The position numbers and the translations under genes are program-made. A stretch of 64,000 bases of DNA from Halobacteriovorax sp. JY17 (GTDB lineage Bacteria; Bdellovibrionota; Bacteriovoracia; Bacteriovoracales; Bacteriovoracaceae), in assembly GCF_002753895.1 (NCBI RefSeq), contig NZ_NJER01000003.1, forward strand, positions 186,001-250,000, written 5' to 3'. Shown piece after piece: positions 1 to 9,016 of the stretch. How positions within the stretch are numbered: position 1 is the stretch's first letter; every line of letters begins with the position of its first letter. The notes under the pieces were generated by a model. The model was given only the letters and a program-made list of their open reading frames with translations, was not told where the DNA came from and searched no databases.

Positions 1-2166
1 TAATAATCCTTGATTAACCGGAGCACAAGCAAATCCAAATATTTCAGATGTCGTTAAAATATTTTCAGTATCAGTATCTTCAACCATCTCAGCAAGTTCA
101 ATCATTTCCTTAAGCTGAACGCAGAAGAATGGTTTCTTAAAATCCATCGTATGAAATAAGCGTAAGAACTCAGAAAGCTTAAGACCTGGAAGATTATTAT
201 CATCTAAGGCATTATTCACTTTATTAAAAATATCTAAGTCAGGTCCAACCATGCATTGAGTAGACTGAGCTAAATTTGCAGTAAGCGCATCGTTTATTTC
301 TTTAATACCATTTTCTACTTTTGTTAGTGTTGTTACAAAGCCAGTAGGAAAACGCTTAAATCTTCCCGCACGACCAGCAATTTGCTTGATCTCACTTTGA
401 GAGATTATAAATTCATGACCATCAATAAACTTAGACAGTGTTGAGAAAACAATTCTTCTAATTGGAAGATTCATCCCCATCGAAATTGCATCTGTTGAAA
501 CAATAATATCCGTCTCGCCCTCATCAAATTTACGAGCTTGCTCACGCCTTACTTCAGGACTTAATCGTCCGTAAACAATTGAGACTTTAAACCCAACTTT
601 TTCTAGGTCTCTTTTAAAGCGAAGAGCATTTCTCCTCGAAAAAACAATAAGAGCATCATTCTTCTCAAGCTGACCAACAACGATTGGCTTAGGCTCAACA
701 TTTAGCTCCGTCATTCTGGTGTATTCTTTAACAATTAATTCATCACCACATAAGTCAGCAACTTCTTTTACCATTTCATAAGCTGATGGGTCCCCACAAA
801 CATGAATCTCTGGAGAATAGACATTCACTAGCGCCCTAGTCCACGCCCAGCCTCTTTGCTTATCCGTAATCATTTGAATTTCATCAATTACACAGCAATC
901 GAAAATTTCACCAAAGCGTGCCATTTCAATTGTTGAAGAAAAATGAGTCGCACCTTCGTTTTCAATAACTTCTTCACCTGTAAGTAGAGTTGTTTTGGCA
1001 CCTTTTTCATTTAAAGTATCGTAGAGCTCTCCTGCAAGTAATCTAAGAGGAGCGAGGTAGCAACCCGTCTTTGCCTTACTTAGCGCTTCAACAGCGTGAT
1101 AAGTCTTACCTGAGTTAGTTGGACCCATATGATAAATAATTTTTCTCTTAATTTCTCTAGCATTAGAATGAATCCAGAACTCTCCAAGATAATCATTTAG
1201 GATTTTAGAGGAAACATCTTTCTTTTTTAGAACAACAATCGCTCTGACAAATTTTCTAAATTCTCTTTGAAGATATTTCTTTCCCTTCCACAGATTAGAT
1301 CCTAATTGAGAGAAGAATTTCTCATACTCATGATCTTCAATTAAATCTTCTGAGAACTCGTTATTATTTAACCAGTCACGAAGGTGGGGAATAATATTTC
1401 TCGCATGATCTTTGGCGAGATCACTTGGGTAGTCAAATTTATCACTTAGATTATTTTTGATTTGAGATTCTAACCTATTTAAAGACGATCTCTTTAACTT
1501 ATTTCTCGCCTTAAATAGAGACTTATCTAATTCTTTTTGTAAATTATTATAAAGCTCACCTATTTCTTCAATTGGTAAATTAAGAGAACTTTCAATTTTT
1601 TCAAAAGCTTTCTGAATATTTTCTTGGCAAGATTCAAAGATAAACTCTCGCAGCCTTGTTCTATAATTTGCAATACAACTTAAGCACTGGCAATCAAGAT
1701 CGGAAACTTTAAGAGACAAGCTAAAGCTTTCTAAAATTTTCGTTTGAGACTTAACATGATTACTCTTAACCTTTTGCATCCATTCAAAGAATGCTTTCTG
1801 GTGAAGAGACATGATATTTAGACTAATTCCACCATCTTGACCAAAGTAGTATCTCTCTTGCTCTGGAAACATACAATCATCTAAGAAGATTAGGTCTAGA
1901 ACATTATCTCTTTGAATAAAATCATAGAATGTTGTGTACTCTTTTCCAAAAAGTGGGATTAGTGATGGAAACTCTGAAAAGAATGTGTGGAGAGATATTT
2001 GAACTTCTTTTATGAAGTCTAGAATTATTTCTGCATCTTCAACTGAACGAACATAATCGTCGTCATCACTAAAGCTATTAATTTTTAAGATTGTTTTTCT
2101 TTCTGTCTCTAATAGGTTTTTTACTTCATCAAAATCTACTAAAGAAGGAACCTCAGATTGGGCCAC
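1..2166 (-). CDS. SUV3-like DEAD/DEAH-type RNA helicase, C-terminus beyond window
   Basis: Translating the minus strand from a GTG at 2166 gives an uninterrupted frame of 722 codons that runs off the left edge. A GGAG lies five bases before the GTG. The N-terminal ~340 residues are helical and charged and match nothing I recognise. A helicase core follows: Walker A GPTNSGKT at about residues 348-355, DEIQ near 428, and the motif VI sequence QIAGRAGR near 595. The GPTNSGKT form together with AGRAGR is typical of the SUV3/SUPV3L1 family, which unwinds RNA or RNA/DNA hybrids and in mitochondria partners with an exoribonuclease. A role in RNA turnover is inferred from family only. The gene has its own start 56 nt beyond the neighbouring aminopeptidase stop. 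The C-terminal part is not visible. Confidence 0.85.
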   Translation of the reverse strand, partial: MAQSEVPSLVDFDEVKNLLETERKTILKINSFSDDDDYVRSVEDAEIILDFIKEVQISLHTFFSEFPSLIPLFGKEYTTFYDFIQRDNVLDLIFLDDCMFPEQERYYFGQDGGISLNIMSLHQKAFFEWMQKVKSNHVKSQTKILESFSLSLKVSDLDCQCLSCIANYRTRLREFIFESCQENIQKAFEKIESSLNLPIEEIGELYNNLQKELDKSLFKARNKLKRSSLNRLESQIKNNLSDKFDYPSDLAKDHARNIIPHLRDWLNNNEFSEDLIEDHEYEKFFSQLGSNLWKGKKYLQREFRKFVRAIVVLKKKDVSSKILNDYLGEFWIHSNAREIKRKIIYHMGPTNSGKTYHAVEALSKAKTGCYLAPLRLLAGELYDTLNEKGAKTTLLTGEEVIENEGATHFSSTIEMARFGEIFDCCVIDEIQMITDKQRGWAWTRALVNVYSPEIHVCGDPSAYEMVKEVADLCGDELIVKEYTRMTELNVEPKPIVVGQLEKNDALIVFSRRNALRFKRDLEKVGFKVSIVYGRLSPEVRREQARKFDEGETDIIVSTDAISMGMNLPIRRIVFSTLSKFIDGHEFIISQSEIKQIAGRAGRFKRFPTGFVTTLTKVENGIKEINDALTANLAQSTQCMVGPDLDIFNKVNNALDDNNLPGLKLSEFLRLFHTMDFKKPFFCVQLKEMIELAEMVEDTDTENILTTSEIFGFACAPVNQGLL

Positions 2167-2222
2167 GTATACTCCATATAAAATGTGTTGTGGCCCATCA
2201 TAACTTACAGTATTAAATCAGT

Positions 2223-3410
2223 CTAACGATCAAGCTCTACTGCATAAGAAAGAGCAAGTTTAGCAAACTTTACTGCGTGAAGTGAACCACCTCTTGATTG
2301 TTCTATTGTATCACGAGCAGTATGAATATTGTGATTCATATCATTTTTCTTTGACTCAAAAGGCATTGAAGCTGGATAACCTTCTCCATGCCATGATGCG
2401 TGATCCGAACAACCGTACCCACATCTATCGTATCCCCAACCAACCTCAGGAAGATACTTATCTAGGAGCGTTCCGATAAATTCATTTTGTTGCTGATTAG
2501 TGTAATCAGTCATCATAACGATATCTAGATCTGACCCTTTAAAGTTTGTCATATCTAGTTGAAGAACACCTATAATATTTGCATTTTTTTGCTTCATGCT
2601 TTTAGCAATCGCCTTTGATCCAAGAAGTCCAACTTCCTCTGCTGCATAACCCATGAACTTTATCGTCTTCGTTGGCTTATAAGCTGAACCTGCAAGAACT
2701 CTAATTACTTCTGTTATAGTTGCAATACCTGAAGCATTATCATCTGCCCCAGGAGCCCTAGCTGTTGCTCTTCCCCAGAAACCTGCGATTGAATCTGCAT
2801 GTCCACCAATAATGATCGTTTCATCAGATGATCCATCTATTGTTAAAATAACAGATGGCTGATCCCAACTAGAGTGCTCATAAAGCTCGACTCTCGCATC
2901 ATTTCTATGCGCCACTAAACTTGCCCAACGATCCTTAATCCAATGAACAGCATCAACACCTGATTGTGATTTATAGTAACGATTCTTATAGCTAGATAAT
3001 TTAGTAATTACCTCAGTTATATTCTTCTCACTTACTTGAGCAATTAGGTCTCTAACAGTCTCTTCTTCTGTAATTGAGTAATCTGCAAATGGAGCAGATT
3101 TAGCGAAATTTCTAACCTCTGTCGCATTTAAACTCTCAAGAGCTTCTTCAATGCTATCATGAACCATGAATCCACCACATCTATGGAATTTATCATGCAT
3201 TTCATGACTTAATTCAGCAATAGCGTCTTCATCAATTTCTAAGAGTGAAATCCCTTCAACAGTTTTGATTGTCATAGATTTTTGTGCAAATGACTTATTA
3301 GTAAAGTTCACTGCATCGTTATCAATTGTAATTAATTTCTTACTTGGAGCAGCATTCACCGATGCGCTTAAGAGTAAAGAAAGTGAAATCCATTTCAACG
3401 AATTCTTCAT
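2223..3410 (-). CDS. Secreted M28-family aminopeptidase (Vibrio leucyl aminopeptidase type)
   Basis: This is a 395-residue protein with a Sec signal peptide (cleavage near Ala20), a propeptide-like stretch to about 150, then an M28 zinc peptidase domain. The two-zinc ligands and general base are recognisable: His204 (GGHADS), Asp in GADDNASG (222-227), the Glu pair in AAEEVG (258/259), Asp286 (LDMTN) and His363 (HTARDT). CGYGCSDHASW (330-340) reproduces the disulfide-bearing segment of the Vibrio proteolyticus aminopeptidase. The enzyme should remove N-terminal residues from peptides outside the cytoplasm, consistent with a protein-degrading lifestyle. It stands alone; the next gene upstream is divergent. 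Function is well supported by motifs; substrate preference is inferred. Confidence 0.9.
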   Translation of the reverse strand: MKNSLKWISLSLLLSASVNAAPSKKLITIDNDAVNFTNKSFAQKSMTIKTVEGISLLEIDEDAIAELSHEMHDKFHRCGGFMVHDSIEEALESLNATEVRNFAKSAPFADYSITEEETVRDLIAQVSEKNITEVITKLSSYKNRYYKSQSGVDAVHWIKDRWASLVAHRNDARVELYEHSSWDQPSVILTIDGSSDETIIIGGHADSIAGFWGRATARAPGADDNASGIATITEVIRVLAGSAYKPTKTIKFMGYAAEEVGLLGSKAIAKSMKQKNANIIGVLQLDMTNFKGSDLDIVMMTDYTNQQQNEFIGTLLDKYLPEVGWGYDRCGYGCSDHASWHGEGYPASMPFESKKNDMNHNIHTARDTIEQSRGGSLHAVKFAKLALSYAVELDR

Positions 3411-3574
3411 TGTATATTCTCCTAATTAAAAATCTTCCTGATCTTTTTAATTATTGTAAAGCAGACTTTATTTAAATACTGCAAATAAGTTCTTACAAAA
3501 TAAAACTTTATGGCGATAGGCATATATGTAAGAATAAATACAACTACTTAAGTTAATAGAAATGGAGACTTTTC

Positions 3575-4567
3575 GTGATAAATACTTGGTTAACTGAAAC
3601 CTTTAAAATTAAATATCCTATCATTATGGCGCCTATGTTCCTCGTTTCAAATAATGAAATGCTTATTGAGGCTTCTAAATGTGGAATCATGGGCTGTATT
3701 CCAGCTTTAAACTGGAGAAGTCCAGAGGAGTTTGAAGAAGGTATAAAAGAATTAAAGGAAAAGTGCACAGGACCATTTGGCATAAATCTAATTGTAAATA
3801 AGTCCAATGTTCATCTAAAGAAGCAAATAGAAATTTGTGAAAAATATATTCCAGACTTCATTATCACTTCTCTTGGAAGTCCCGAGGAAGTTATCAAGCG
3901 CTGTGGCTCAAAAGGAACAAAAATCATTTGCGATATTGTAGATCTAGAATATGCAAAGAAAGTTGAGTCTCTTGGAGCTGATGCTGTCATTGCCGTCAAT
4001 TCAGGGGCAGGAGGACACGCTGGGCCAACACCAACTTCTATCCTAATTCCTCTATTAAAAGAAAATTGTTCTATACCAGTGATAAGTGCCGGGGGAATTG
4101 GAACTGGCTCTGCATTATTTTCAACACTAGCACTTGGAGCGGAAGGCGCCTCAATTGGTTCTCCCTTTATTGCTTCTAACGAAAGTGGAGTGACAGAAGA
4201 CTATAAGAAAGCTGCTGTTAAATTTGGTGCAAAGGACATTGTTCTAACTTCGCGTGTTTCAGGAACACCTTGTACTGTTATCAATACTCCTTATGTTCAA
4301 AAAATTGGTACGGAACAAAACTTTGTAGAATCATACCTAAATAAGAATAAGAAATTAAAGAAGTACGCCAAGATGCTTACCTACTACAAGGGAATGAAGG
4401 CCATAGAAAAAGCCGCTTTCTCGGCGACCTATAAAACGGTCTGGTGTGCGGGACCTTCCATTGAATTTTCAAATAAGATTGAGCCAGTGAAAGAAATTGT
4501 GGACAGATTAATATCTCAGTACGAAACTTCAGTGAAAGAGTTTCAAGCAAAGATCGCCCAGAAGTAG
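3575..4567 (+). CDS. Nitronate monooxygenase / NPD-family FMN enzyme
   Basis: This 330-residue TIM-barrel flavoprotein belongs to the 2-nitropropane dioxygenase family. Its hallmarks are an early PIIMAPM segment (15-21), GAGGHAG at 144-150 containing the family's catalytic-type histidine, and the FMN-phosphate loop SAGGIGTG at 171-178. The start is a GTG preceded by GGAG at eight bases. Family members oxidise alkyl nitronates or act as enoyl reductases, so the real substrate is uncertain. The next gene, a saccharopine-dehydrogenase-like enzyme, begins eight bases after the stop, suggesting one transcript, although no shared pathway is obvious. Confidence 0.85.
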   Translation: MINTWLTETFKIKYPIIMAPMFLVSNNEMLIEASKCGIMGCIPALNWRSPEEFEEGIKELKEKCTGPFGINLIVNKSNVHLKKQIEICEKYIPDFIITSLGSPEEVIKRCGSKGTKIICDIVDLEYAKKVESLGADAVIAVNSGAGGHAGPTPTSILIPLLKENCSIPVISAGGIGTGSALFSTLALGAEGASIGSPFIASNESGVTEDYKKAAVKFGAKDIVLTSRVSGTPCTVINTPYVQKIGTEQNFVESYLNKNKKLKKYAKMLTYYKGMKAIEKAAFSATYKTVWCAGPSIEFSNKIEPVKEIVDRLISQYETSVKEFQAKIAQK

Positions 4568-4575
4568 GAAGAGTA

Positions 4576-5622
4576 ATGGCAGCAACGTTTATACTTAGAA
4601 AAGAATATAAGAGCTCAGAAAGAAGAACGCCTCTCACTCCAAGTGATGCAAAGAAGTTAATCGATCAAGGACACGTCGTAAAAGTTGAAGCTTGTCCCGA
4701 TAGAATTTTTAAGAATAAAGATTATATCGATGTTGGTTGTAAACTTATTCCAGAAAATAGCTGGCCCGATGAAGATAGAGATTCATTTATTCTAGGTTTA
4801 AAAGAATTACCAATTGATGACTTTCCTCTCATTCATAGACATATCTACTTTGCTCATATTTATAAAGGGCAACATGGGGCTAAAGAAGTTTTAAAGAGAT
4901 ATAAGGACGGTGGTGGAAAACACTTTGATCTTGAATACCTTGTAGGACCTGATTCTAGAAGAGTCGCCGCTTTTGGAAAGTGGGCCGGATTTATAGGGGC
5001 TGCGATTAGTCTTGATAGGTTCTATCAAAAGCAAACTGGCCATCCATACCCCGCTCTTACTTCTTTTGAAAATGTTGAAGAACTCTTTCAACAAATATCT
5101 GAAAATAAGAAGAAAAGCTCTATTCATCCAAATGCTCTAATCATTGGTGCTCTAGGAAGATGTGGAAATGGAGCAAAAGAAGTCTTCGATAAATTTGAAG
5201 TAGAAACAACACTTTGGGACTACGAAGAAACAAAGAAAGGTGGGCCGTTTCCAGAAATAAGAGTGCATGACATTTTTATTAATTGTGTACTTATGACTAA
5301 GAAAATTCCTCCTTTTGTAACCCGTGAGATGCTAGAAAGAAAGAAGAAGCTTTCTATTATTGGAGATGTAAGTTGTGATCCAACAAGTGATCTCAATCCT
5401 ATTCCTATTTACGATCACATTACGTCTTGGGAAAAACCATTTTTAAATACTTGCGAACTTGAATTATTAGCTGTTGATAACTTGCCATCAATTCTTCCAA
5501 AAGAGAGCTCTACTGATTTTTCAAGTCAGTTAATTAGTCATCTCTTAAATTTATCAACGACTGGTGAAAAAGATTTTGTCTGGAATTCGAGTTTAGATAT
5601 TTTTAAAAAGCACTCACAATAA
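4576..5622 (+). CDS. Saccharopine dehydrogenase, lysine-forming (LYS1-like)
   Basis: This 348-residue protein opens with the AlaDH/PNT-type N-terminal domain signature KEYKSSERRTPLTP (residues 9-22), which in LYS1-type saccharopine dehydrogenase precedes an NAD-binding Rossmann domain. A glycine-rich IIGALGRCGNGA segment (about 188-199) is the likely dinucleotide loop. Length is close to the fungal NAD-dependent enzyme (about 370). The reaction interconverts saccharopine with lysine and 2-oxoglutarate. In a bacterium that probably consumes protein this could serve lysine catabolism as readily as synthesis; no aminoadipate genes are visible nearby. It is the second gene of a two-gene unit that ends at a strong hairpin. 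Confidence 0.8.
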   Translation: MAATFILRKEYKSSERRTPLTPSDAKKLIDQGHVVKVEACPDRIFKNKDYIDVGCKLIPENSWPDEDRDSFILGLKELPIDDFPLIHRHIYFAHIYKGQHGAKEVLKRYKDGGGKHFDLEYLVGPDSRRVAAFGKWAGFIGAAISLDRFYQKQTGHPYPALTSFENVEELFQQISENKKKSSIHPNALIIGALGRCGNGAKEVFDKFEVETTLWDYEETKKGGPFPEIRVHDIFINCVLMTKKIPPFVTREMLERKKKLSIIGDVSCDPTSDLNPIPIYDHITSWEKPFLNTCELELLAVDNLPSILPKESSTDFSSQLISHLLNLSTTGEKDFVWNSSLDIFKKHSQ

Positions 5623-5635
5623 AGCGAGTGCTTTT
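5605..5635. terminator. Bidirectional intrinsic terminator between convergent genes
   Basis: AAAAGCACTC (5606-5615) and GAGTGCTTTT (5626-5635) form a ten-base-pair stem around a ten-base loop that contains the saccharopine dehydrogenase stop codon. Because the stem ends in A/T tracts on both sides it can serve both this gene and the convergent M3 peptidase ending at 5648. Confidence 0.8.
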
Positions 5636-5647
5636 ATTAGAATTTAT

Positions 5648-7678
5648 TTAAATTAATCCGCCTCTTTTCAAAAGAGCGTCAGGCGTTGGCTCTGCACCAC
5701 GAAACTTCTTATAAAGCTCCATCGGATGTTCCGTTCCACCTTTTGATAAGATATTATCTCTAAATTTAGTTGCAATCTCTCTATTGAAAATTCCATTCTC
5801 TTTGAAGTGCTCAAATGCATCAGCATCTAGGACTTCGGCCCACTTATATGAGTAGTACCCTGAAGAGTAACCACCAGCAAAGATATGTCCAAATGAAGTC
5901 GACATCATTGTCCCCTTAACAGAAGGTAGTAAACTTGCAGGAGCCATGGCCTCTTTTTCAAATTTCTCAGGATCTATTACGTTTCCAATATCACCACTAT
6001 GCCAGGCCATATCTAGTAAGCAAAAGCTAATTTGTCTCAGAGTTGCTCTACCTTCGTGGAAAGTTGCACTATTTTTAATTTTTTGAATTAACTCACTTGG
6101 AATCACTTCACCTGTTTCATAGTGCTTAGCAAATAGGTCTAAACATTCTTTCTCGTAGGCCCAATTCTCTAAGATTTGAGAAGGAAGCTCAACGAAATCC
6201 CAAAAAACATTTGTCCCTGAAAGACTTTCATACTTTGTATCAGCAAGCATTCCATGAAGAGCATGACCAAATTCGTGGAATAGAGTTGTTACTTCGTTAA
6301 AAGTTAAAAGAGAAGGCTTCGTCTCTGTTGGTTTAGTAAAGTTACACACAATTGAGATATGTGGTCTCTTCTCTACTCCATCAACATTAGACTGTCCTCT
6401 ATAAGCAGTCATCCAAGCACCATTTCTCTTTCCAGCTCTAGGAAAGAAGTCTGCATAGAATGCAGCAATATGTCTTCCCGATTCATCAAGAACTTCATAA
6501 GTCATTACATCTTTATGGTACTTTTGCATCTCTTCGTTCTTCTTGAAGCTAAGCCCATAGAGCTTACTTGCAACTTGAAAAACTCCATCAACAACATTCT
6601 CTAACTTAAAGTAAGGCTTAAGCATCTCATCATCGATACTATACTTATCTTTCTTTAACTTCTCTGCCCAAAAAGCATAGTCCCAATTCTGTAAGTCAGA
6701 TGGTCCACCATTCTTTACTACATACTCTTGGAGATCTTTCATTTCATTCTTTGCTTGATCTTTAGCTTTTGAAAGAAAATCTTCTAGAAAGTCAGTTACC
6801 GTCTTTGGATTCGCGGCCATTCTCTCTTCAAGAGTAAAGTGCGCATGAGAATCATAACCTAGAAGCTTAGCTCTCTTATGACGAAGCTCTGATAACTTTT
6901 TTATTATTTCCTTATTATCTAATTCATCGCCCTTACAAGACTTTGAACCGTTAGCCATATAGAGCTTCTCTCTTAGCTCTCTCTTCTCCGCATAAGTCAT
7001 AAAAGGGATAAGACTTGGGTAATCAAGAGTTACTGCCCACTTTCCTTCATGTCCTTTTTCTTTCGCTAGAATTGCTGCTGCCTCAATTTCCCCTTCCGGA
7101 AGTCCTGCAAGGTCATCTCTACTTTCAAGAACCATTACGAATTTATTAGTTTCTTTTAAGTTATTATCTCCAAACTTTAAGCCTGAAGTCGAAAGCTCTT
7201 CATCAATTTTTCTTAGTTCTTCTTTTTGCGACTCATTTAACAGAGCACCATTGCGAACAAATGATTTATAATTCTTCTCCAGAAGTTTTAAATCTTCTGC
7301 ATCTAAATCCATTGAATCTTTATTATCCCAAACAGCTTTAACCTTTAGAAATAATTTTTCATCAAGTCCTACATCATTCCCGTAAGCTGTCAGCTTTGGA
7401 GAAAAGTCTTTTGCAATCTCTTGCATTTCATCATTAGTTTCCGCAGATAATAAATTAAAGAAAACTTCAGCTGCTTTATCGATTATTTCACTTGAACCTT
7501 CTAAAGCAAGAATTGTATTTTCAAAAGTTGGCTCATCTTTATTATTTTTAATTTTCTCGATATTTTCTTTACCTACTCTAATCCCCTCTTCTAGGGCCGG
7601 TAGAAAGTGCTCATTTTTAATTTCTTCAAATGGTACTGTTCCAAAAACAGTCTTATATTCATTCAAGATTGGATTCAT
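5648..7678 (-). CDS. dcp: M3-family zinc oligopeptidase, peptidyl-dipeptidase Dcp-like
   Basis: At 676 residues this matches the usual length of Dcp/oligopeptidase A enzymes. The zinc motif HEFGH sits at about residue 468, followed by an SGTN...DFVELPSQ segment and NWAYE, which supplies the third zinc ligand region. SGTN plus DFVE resembles Dcp more than OpdA (which has SGISGVPWDAVE), so peptidyl-dipeptidase is favoured. No signal peptide is seen, so it probably degrades imported or cytosolic peptides. Its start overlaps the stop of the upstream permease gene by four bases (ATGA), indicating translational coupling. The Dcp/OpdA distinction is tentative; membership of M3 is not. Confidence 0.9.
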   Translation of the reverse strand: MNPILNEYKTVFGTVPFEEIKNEHFLPALEEGIRVGKENIEKIKNNKDEPTFENTILALEGSSEIIDKAAEVFFNLLSAETNDEMQEIAKDFSPKLTAYGNDVGLDEKLFLKVKAVWDNKDSMDLDAEDLKLLEKNYKSFVRNGALLNESQKEELRKIDEELSTSGLKFGDNNLKETNKFVMVLESRDDLAGLPEGEIEAAAILAKEKGHEGKWAVTLDYPSLIPFMTYAEKRELREKLYMANGSKSCKGDELDNKEIIKKLSELRHKRAKLLGYDSHAHFTLEERMAANPKTVTDFLEDFLSKAKDQAKNEMKDLQEYVVKNGGPSDLQNWDYAFWAEKLKKDKYSIDDEMLKPYFKLENVVDGVFQVASKLYGLSFKKNEEMQKYHKDVMTYEVLDESGRHIAAFYADFFPRAGKRNGAWMTAYRGQSNVDGVEKRPHISIVCNFTKPTETKPSLLTFNEVTTLFHEFGHALHGMLADTKYESLSGTNVFWDFVELPSQILENWAYEKECLDLFAKHYETGEVIPSELIQKIKNSATFHEGRATLRQISFCLLDMAWHSGDIGNVIDPEKFEKEAMAPASLLPSVKGTMMSTSFGHIFAGGYSSGYYSYKWAEVLDADAFEHFKENGIFNREIATKFRDNILSKGGTEHPMELYKKFRGAEPTPDALLKRGGLI

Positions 7679-8940
7679 AAATACTCCTTATTTTGACTTA
7701 ATACTTTCTCTTGTGTTCTAAACAAAGGAATTAATACAAAAAACCAAGCAATTAGACAAATTCCAAGGCAATATTCTACAAACGTTTCGCTTTGATAGAA
7801 CACGAGAACTAGGGAAATTACACCTTTCGCAAGCCTATACACAAGCATATCAACTACATACTTCGCTCCAAATTTTTGTCTAGCAATAAGTGGAAAATAT
7901 AACATCTCCTTTGCTGCTGCGAACAAAGAGTAGTCAGTTCCTTTAAAGAGAACAAAAGTCAGCATTACAGGAAATAGAGAAGCGGCACCTAAAGTAAAAC
8001 TCAAACTTGAAACTAAGAAGAAAAGTATAGGAATAAAAAAGTGAATAGTTCTATTTTTTACGAGATTAAAGAGAAGTGGAATTATCAATATTTGCATAAA
8101 TAGAGAAATTCCATTTATTGACGAGTAGAGATTTCCTAAATAGGAAACCTTCTCGGCCTTTGTTTGAACAAATCTCTCCAAAAGAATATTGAATTTAAAA
8201 TTCGCAAGATTAATACAAAACTGAGAGAAAATAATAACTAGGGCAATAAGAAAAATATATTTTCTAACTTCTATTATTGAATGCAATGGAGATTCATTCT
8301 TTCTATCATCAATTTTATCAAGTTGATCAAACTTCTTTCCTGTTAACTGAAAACAGAGGCAGCCCACAAGAACAAAGAAAGTTCCAATAAGAGCTATTCC
8401 TTCCGCGCCCCCCATGGAAACTGCGTACTTTGACGTAATCAATCCTCCAAGAATTCCACCAACAGAACCCAATGCTCCCATTGGACCATAGATTGTTTTA
8501 GCTACTTTATAGCTTAAGATAGAATTTATAAATGCGAGTACAGTATGGACCATTAAAACAATATAAACTTCTTTCCAAATATAAAAGACATAAGCAAATA
8601 GATTCGATCCAGTATTAAGAGAATAAAGAGACAGTGAAAATACTAGAGCAGTCACTCCACCTATGGCCCAAAATATTTTATGAATTGAGCTTGTCGCTTG
8701 AAATTTATTAAAGATAGTTACAGTAAAACTCAGAGCAATGATGGAGTAGAACCAAACGTGGGGAGATTTTTTAGCACCATAAATATCAAGAAAGATTGCC
8801 TCTGCAGCACTTCTAATCATTGGGTATGAAAAGAATAAGAAGAACAAAGAGAGACTTCCTAAGATCAGACCTCTTTTCTTATCTAAACTTAATTCAAGTA
8901 GCATCTCTTTTAAATCTTTAAAGTAATTCTTCTCACTCAT
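7675..8940 (-). CDS. Twelve-TM permease resembling ATP/ADP antiporters (TLC/MFS fold)
   Basis: The 421 residues form roughly twelve hydrophobic segments after a short charged N-terminus. The first segment ends YPMIRSAAEAIF...GA, similar to the Y-x-(L/I)LR-x3-(D/E)A-x-F...GA stretch of nucleotide-antiporter-like proteins. Later, KTIYGPMGALGSVGGILGG is reminiscent of the glycine-rich segment of the same superfamily. This suggests an NTP/NDP exchanger-like or related major-facilitator protein, but similarity is judged by eye and a generic MFS transporter is possible. It is the first gene of a two-gene operon, overlapping the M3 peptidase start by four bases, so uptake of prey-derived solutes linked to peptide processing is a reasonable guess. 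Confidence 0.55.
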   Translation of the reverse strand: MSEKNYFKDLKEMLLELSLDKKRGLILGSLSLFFLFFSYPMIRSAAEAIFLDIYGAKKSPHVWFYSIIALSFTVTIFNKFQATSSIHKIFWAIGGVTALVFSLSLYSLNTGSNLFAYVFYIWKEVYIVLMVHTVLAFINSILSYKVAKTIYGPMGALGSVGGILGGLITSKYAVSMGGAEGIALIGTFFVLVGCLCFQLTGKKFDQLDKIDDRKNESPLHSIIEVRKYIFLIALVIIFSQFCINLANFKFNILLERFVQTKAEKVSYLGNLYSSINGISLFMQILIIPLLFNLVKNRTIHFFIPILFFLVSSLSFTLGAASLFPVMLTFVLFKGTDYSLFAAAKEMLYFPLIARQKFGAKYVVDMLVYRLAKGVISLVLVFYQSETFVEYCLGICLIAWFFVLIPLFRTQEKVLSQNKEYL

Positions 8941-9016
8941 AGTTTCTAGCTCTAAATTAAATTATTAACTAGCTAATGATATACGAATGAGTTGCGACAT
9001 GAAACAAAACAATAGA

